Positions 22,599 through 25,047 of a DNA stretch of 25,047 nucleotides are shown here, in pieces; position 1 is the stretch's first letter, and each line of letters begins with the position of its first letter. The stretch comes from Chloroflexota bacterium (lineage in GTDB: Bacteria > Chloroflexota > Dormibacteria > Dormibacterales > Dormibacteraceae): assembly GCA_005880175.1 (NCBI GenBank), contig VBJR01000049.1, positions 13,337-38,383 of the forward strand. The letters are read 5' to 3'. Position numbers and translations under genes: made by a program. The notes beneath the pieces are model-generated. The model saw only the letters and a program-made list of their open reading frames with translations. It searched no databases and was not told the DNA's origin.

Positions 22599-23486
22599 AT
22601 GGAGCCGGTCCCCGGGTGGGTGCGCGTCACCGGCCTCGTGGTCGCCGTGGCGACCGGGCTGGTCGTCGTCCCCCTCGTCCTCGTGACCGCGACGTCGCTC
22701 GCCTCGACCGTCGCGCAGGTCCAGCGCACCACCACGCTCGAGGTGGGTCCCGGGCCCCGGCTCCACGTGGACGCGCGGTTCGGGTCGGTCGCGATCGAGG
22801 CCGGGCGGGACGGCCGGATCACGGTCCAGGACCGGCGCTCCGCCGGCGCCGTCACCCGGGCGGCCGCGGCGGCCGCCCTCGGCCAGATGGCGGTCGACGT
22901 CAGCCGCCAGGGCGACCTCGTCCTCGTCCGGCAGACCGGGCTGCTGTTCACGGTGCCAGCCATCGACCGCAACTCGATCATCACGATCACCGTCCCGGCA
23001 CGCACGGACGTGGACGTCAGCAACGACGGCGACGTGCGCATCCAGGGCATCGACGGCACCGTCCGCTTCAGCGGCTCCGGCTCGGTGGACGTGCGCGACA
23101 CGACGCTCCGCGGCGCCTCCACGCTGGACTCCCCCTTCGGCGAGGTCCAGCTGGCCAACGTGACCGTCGCCGGCGCGACCACCGTGACCAAGACGCTCGG
23201 CGACGTCACGTTCGACGGCCAGCTCGCGCCAGGCGGCAGCGGGCTCGACATCGACGACAGCGCGGGGAACGTCTCGATCGTCCTGCCCCAGCCGACGGAC
23301 GCCCGGGCGACGGTCACCGCCCAGGCCGGCAACTTCCACGCGGACGGCACGTGGCTGTTCACGCCGGACCAGGTGGCCGCGCCGCGCCGGTGGACCGCGA
23401 ACCTGGCCCCGAGCCCGACGGGCACGGTGACGGTCCGCGCGGTCGTGGGCCGGGTGGACTTCGCGTCGCGTCAGAGCGGCCCGTAG
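22599..23486 (+). CDS. Membrane-anchored DUF4097-type beta-helix protein
   Basis: 295 residues. One N-terminal transmembrane helix (about 11-33) is followed by a repetitive extracytoplasmic beta-strand region (GSVAIEA, DVDVSNDGDVRIQGIDGTVRFSG-like turns, FGEVQLANVTV, GNVSIVLP). This strand-turn repetition with short Asp/Gly turns is that of DUF4097 putative adhesins. It lies directly after the two-component pair, an arrangement common in Actinomycetota and Bacillota, which suggests the outer domain works with the sensor or is its regulated output. The biochemical role is unknown. Confidence 0.82.
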   Translation: MEPVPGWVRVTGLVVAVATGLVVVPLVLVTATSLASTVAQVQRTTTLEVGPGPRLHVDARFGSVAIEAGRDGRITVQDRRSAGAVTRAAAAAALGQMAVDVSRQGDLVLVRQTGLLFTVPAIDRNSIITITVPARTDVDVSNDGDVRIQGIDGTVRFSGSGSVDVRDTTLRGASTLDSPFGEVQLANVTVAGATTVTKTLGDVTFDGQLAPGGSGLDIDDSAGNVSIVLPQPTDARATVTAQAGNFHADGTWLFTPDQVAAPRRWTANLAPSPTGTVTVRAVVGRVDFASRQSGP

Positions 23487-23495
23487 CATGAGTGG

Positions 23496-24686
23496 GTGAA
23501 CGCGAAGACGGTGATCGTGGCCGGCGCGCGGACGCCGATCGGCAAGTTCGGCGGCGCGCTCGGTGAGCTGCCGGCGGTCGATCTCGGCGGCATCGCCATC
23601 AAGGCGGCCCTGGAGCGGGCCGGCGTCGAGCCGGCCGACGTGGACTACGTGGTGATGGGCCAGGTGCTGCAGGCGGGAGCCGGCCAGATCACCGCCCGCC
23701 AGGCCGCCATCCTGGCCGGCGTGCCGCGGGAGGTGCCCGCCCTGACGATCAACAAGGTCTGCCTGTCCGGCCTCAACGCGATCGCGCTCGCCGACCAGAT
23801 GATCCGGGCCGGCGAGGTCGAGATCGTGGTCGCCGGCGGCATGGAGTCGATGTCCCAGGCGCCGTACCTGGTGCCCAAGGCCCGGTTCGGCGCCCGGATG
23901 GGCAACGCCGAGCTGGTGGACTCGATGGTCCACGACGGGCTCTGGTCCACGTTCACCGGCCAGACGATGGGCGAGTCGTCCGACGAGGTCAACCGCGAGC
24001 TGGAGATCGGCCGCGAGGAGCAGGACGCGTGGGCGGCCCGCTCGCACCGGCGCGCGGCGGACGCCTGGGACGCGGGCCGGCTGGACGCGGAGACGGTGCC
24101 GGTCACCGTGACGCGGCGCCGCGGGGAGCTGCTCACCGTCGGCCGCGACGAGGGCGTCCGGCCCAACACCTCGGCCGAGACGCTCTCCGCGCTGGCGCCC
24201 GCGTTCGGCGCCGGCGGCACGATCACCGCCGGCAACGCGTCCCAGATCTCGGACGGCGCGGCGGCCGTCGTGGTCATGGCGGCCGGCACGGCGCGCGAGC
24301 GGGGCCTGCGTCCGCTCGCGGAGATCGTGGCCCACGGCATGAGCGCCGAGCGCTACGCGTGGCTGCACACGGTGCCGGCGCTGGCACTGGCCCGGGCGCT
24401 GGAGAAGGCCGGGGCGCGGGCCGCCGACCTCGACCTGGTCGAGATCAACGAGGCGTTCGCGGCCGTGGCCCTCAACTCGGCCCGGATGCTGGACCTGGAC
24501 GAGGAGCGCGTCAACGTCAACGGCGGCGCCGTGGCGCTGGGCCACCCGATCGGCGCGTCGGGCGCGCGCATCCTGGGCTCGCTCGTGCTCGAGCTGCGCC
24601 GCCGCGGCGGCGGGATGGGCTGCGCGGCGATCTGCTCGGGCGGCGGCCAGGGCGACGCGGTGATCGTGGAGGTGAACGGGGGCTGA
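23496..24686 (+). CDS. Acetyl-CoA acetyltransferase (thiolase)
   Basis: 396 residues, standard length. Thiolase residues are all present: nucleophile Cys89 (NKVCLSG), a NEAFA loop, His350 (GHPIGASGAR) and Cys380 (CSGGGQG). GGMESMS and GNASQISDGAAAV are further signatures. It condenses two acetyl-CoA or cleaves 3-ketoacyl-CoA; biosynthetic and degradative members cannot be separated here. The GTG start at 23496 lies 9 bp after the DUF4097 stop, so it may be co-transcribed with the two-component genes though functionally unrelated. Confidence 0.95.
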   Translation: MNAKTVIVAGARTPIGKFGGALGELPAVDLGGIAIKAALERAGVEPADVDYVVMGQVLQAGAGQITARQAAILAGVPREVPALTINKVCLSGLNAIALADQMIRAGEVEIVVAGGMESMSQAPYLVPKARFGARMGNAELVDSMVHDGLWSTFTGQTMGESSDEVNRELEIGREEQDAWAARSHRRAADAWDAGRLDAETVPVTVTRRRGELLTVGRDEGVRPNTSAETLSALAPAFGAGGTITAGNASQISDGAAAVVVMAAGTARERGLRPLAEIVAHGMSAERYAWLHTVPALALARALEKAGARAADLDLVEINEAFAAVALNSARMLDLDEERVNVNGGAVALGHPIGASGARILGSLVLELRRRGGGMGCAAICSGGGQGDAVIVEVNGG

Positions 24687-24766
24687 CCGCGAGCGGGGCG
24701 GCCTTCTTCGACCTAGACCGGACCCTGATGGAGGGCTCCTCGGCCTTCCAGTTCGGTCGCGCGGCA
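24683..24766 (+). pseudogene. HAD-superfamily phosphatase (SerB-like), N-terminal stub
   Basis: Right after the thiolase stop a plus-strand frame reads AAFFDLDRTLMEGSSAFQFGRA, the DxDxT nucleophile motif and the following helix of HAD-IB (phosphoserine-phosphatase-like) proteins. After ~28 residues the sequence turns into the antisense strand of a peptidase gene. No ATG, GTG or TTG fits the start; a CTG overlapping the thiolase TGA (24683-24685) is the only candidate, or a base is miscalled. The remaining ~200 residues of a normal HAD protein are missing. Confidence 0.6.
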
Positions 24767-24767
24767 T

Positions 24768-25047
24768 CGCCTCCCGGTACGCCCCCACGGCCTCGCCGTG
24801 GTCGCGGAGGGAGTTGCGCCAGACCTGGAGCGCGCCGAGCTGGGCGATGCCGTACTCCACGTAGTAGAAGGGGTGGGTGTAGAAGTGGGGCTGGGCCAGC
24901 CACCGGGCCGTCCGCCAGTCGGTCGGGCCGCTCCAGTCCACGCCCGGCTTGAACCGGTCGCACAGCGCCGCCCAGTGCCGGTCGCGGGCATCGCGGTCCC
25001 GCCCCTCGTCGCTCGTGTAGATCCAGTGCTGGAACGCGTCCACGGTC
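24768..25047 (-). pseudogene. M3-family oligoendopeptidase, internal C-terminal fragment
   Basis: About 93 residues on the minus strand, entering from the right edge: DAFQHWIYTSDEG, WTARWLAQ-like segment, then HPFYYVEYGIAQLGALQVW and GEAVGAYREA. This is the C-terminal helical part of M3 (PepF-type) zinc peptidases, where the FYYVEYGIA helix contributes substrate-binding residues. The HExxH zinc site would be outside the window. After YREA the expected last ~25 residues are absent and the sequence is that of the convergent HAD stub. So this gene is cut at its 3' end at about 24767. Confidence 0.7.

Noticed and set aside
22422..25043. An 873-codon open frame on the minus strand, and many other long open frames opposite the genes (for example 2031-3830 plus, 9158-10711 plus)
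   Set aside because: Their translations are Arg/Ala/Gly/Pro/His-rich low-complexity shadows created by high GC on the strand opposite well-conserved genes. Only the first ~93 codons of the long one (M3 fragment) are real.
1..25047. CRISPR array, insertion sequence or intact transposase
   Set aside because: No regular repeat-spacer pattern, no terminal inverted repeats and no DDE or HUH transposase motifs were seen on either strand.

Overview
The window is very GC-rich, with third-position G/C bias, many GTG starts and 4-bp start/stop overlaps. It carries an actinobacterial-type putative-sensor histidine kinase, a LysM/CHAP secreted protein and a Leu/Ser/Tyr-length tRNA-like gene with an encoded CCA. 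This suggests a high-GC soil or freshwater lineage: Actinomycetota (a Thermoleophilia-like group is possible) or high-GC Chloroflexota. The phylum cannot be fixed from sequence alone.

Positions 1-16696 (minus strand) look like one transcription unit of 18 tightly packed genes. It starts with an R2lox-type ferritin-like oxidase and runs off the left edge inside a PaaK-like adenylate-forming enzyme. Reading downstream: R2lox oxidase, SAM methyltransferase, NAD-dependent epimerase, UDP-glucose/GDP-mannose dehydrogenase homologue, Gfo/Idh/MocA oxidoreductase, class IV aminotransferase, LuxC, DegT-type aminotransferase, FkbM methyltransferase, zinc-ribbon Nudix hydrolase, LuxE, LuxD, a LuxA-like luciferase-family monooxygenase, a second Gfo/Idh/MocA protein, an SDR, a PAP2 phosphatase, an unknown 147-residue protein and the PaaK-like enzyme. 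The standout is a complete fatty-acid-reductase set (LuxC, LuxD, LuxE) together with a LuxA-like flavin monooxygenase, embedded in what looks like a nucleotide-sugar/lipid biosynthetic cluster. Inferred logic: LuxD releases a fatty acid, LuxE activates it, LuxC reduces it to an aldehyde, and the aldehyde is oxidised by the LuxA-like protein or aminated or otherwise captured by cluster enzymes. No second luciferase subunit (LuxB) and no flavin reductase is in the window.

Positions 16697-17431 hold the head of this operon (candidate promoter, CGTACA repeats, leader hairpin), a possible recombinase C-terminal remnant and the tRNA-like gene. Positions 17432-25047 look like ordinary chromosome: a UbiA prenyltransferase, a LysM-LysM-CHAP cell-wall protein, a lipoprotein alpha/beta hydrolase, a sensor kinase/response regulator/DUF4097 trio, an acetyl-CoA acetyltransferase, and stubs of a HAD phosphatase and an M3 peptidase.

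A caution runs through the window. Six loci (PAP2, LuxA-like, methyltransferase, UbiA, histidine kinase, HAD/M3 junction) each seem to have lost an internal block, often with a frame change, while the sequence on both sides is well conserved. That may be genuine decay, but a recurrent assembly or sequencing artefact is at least as likely.
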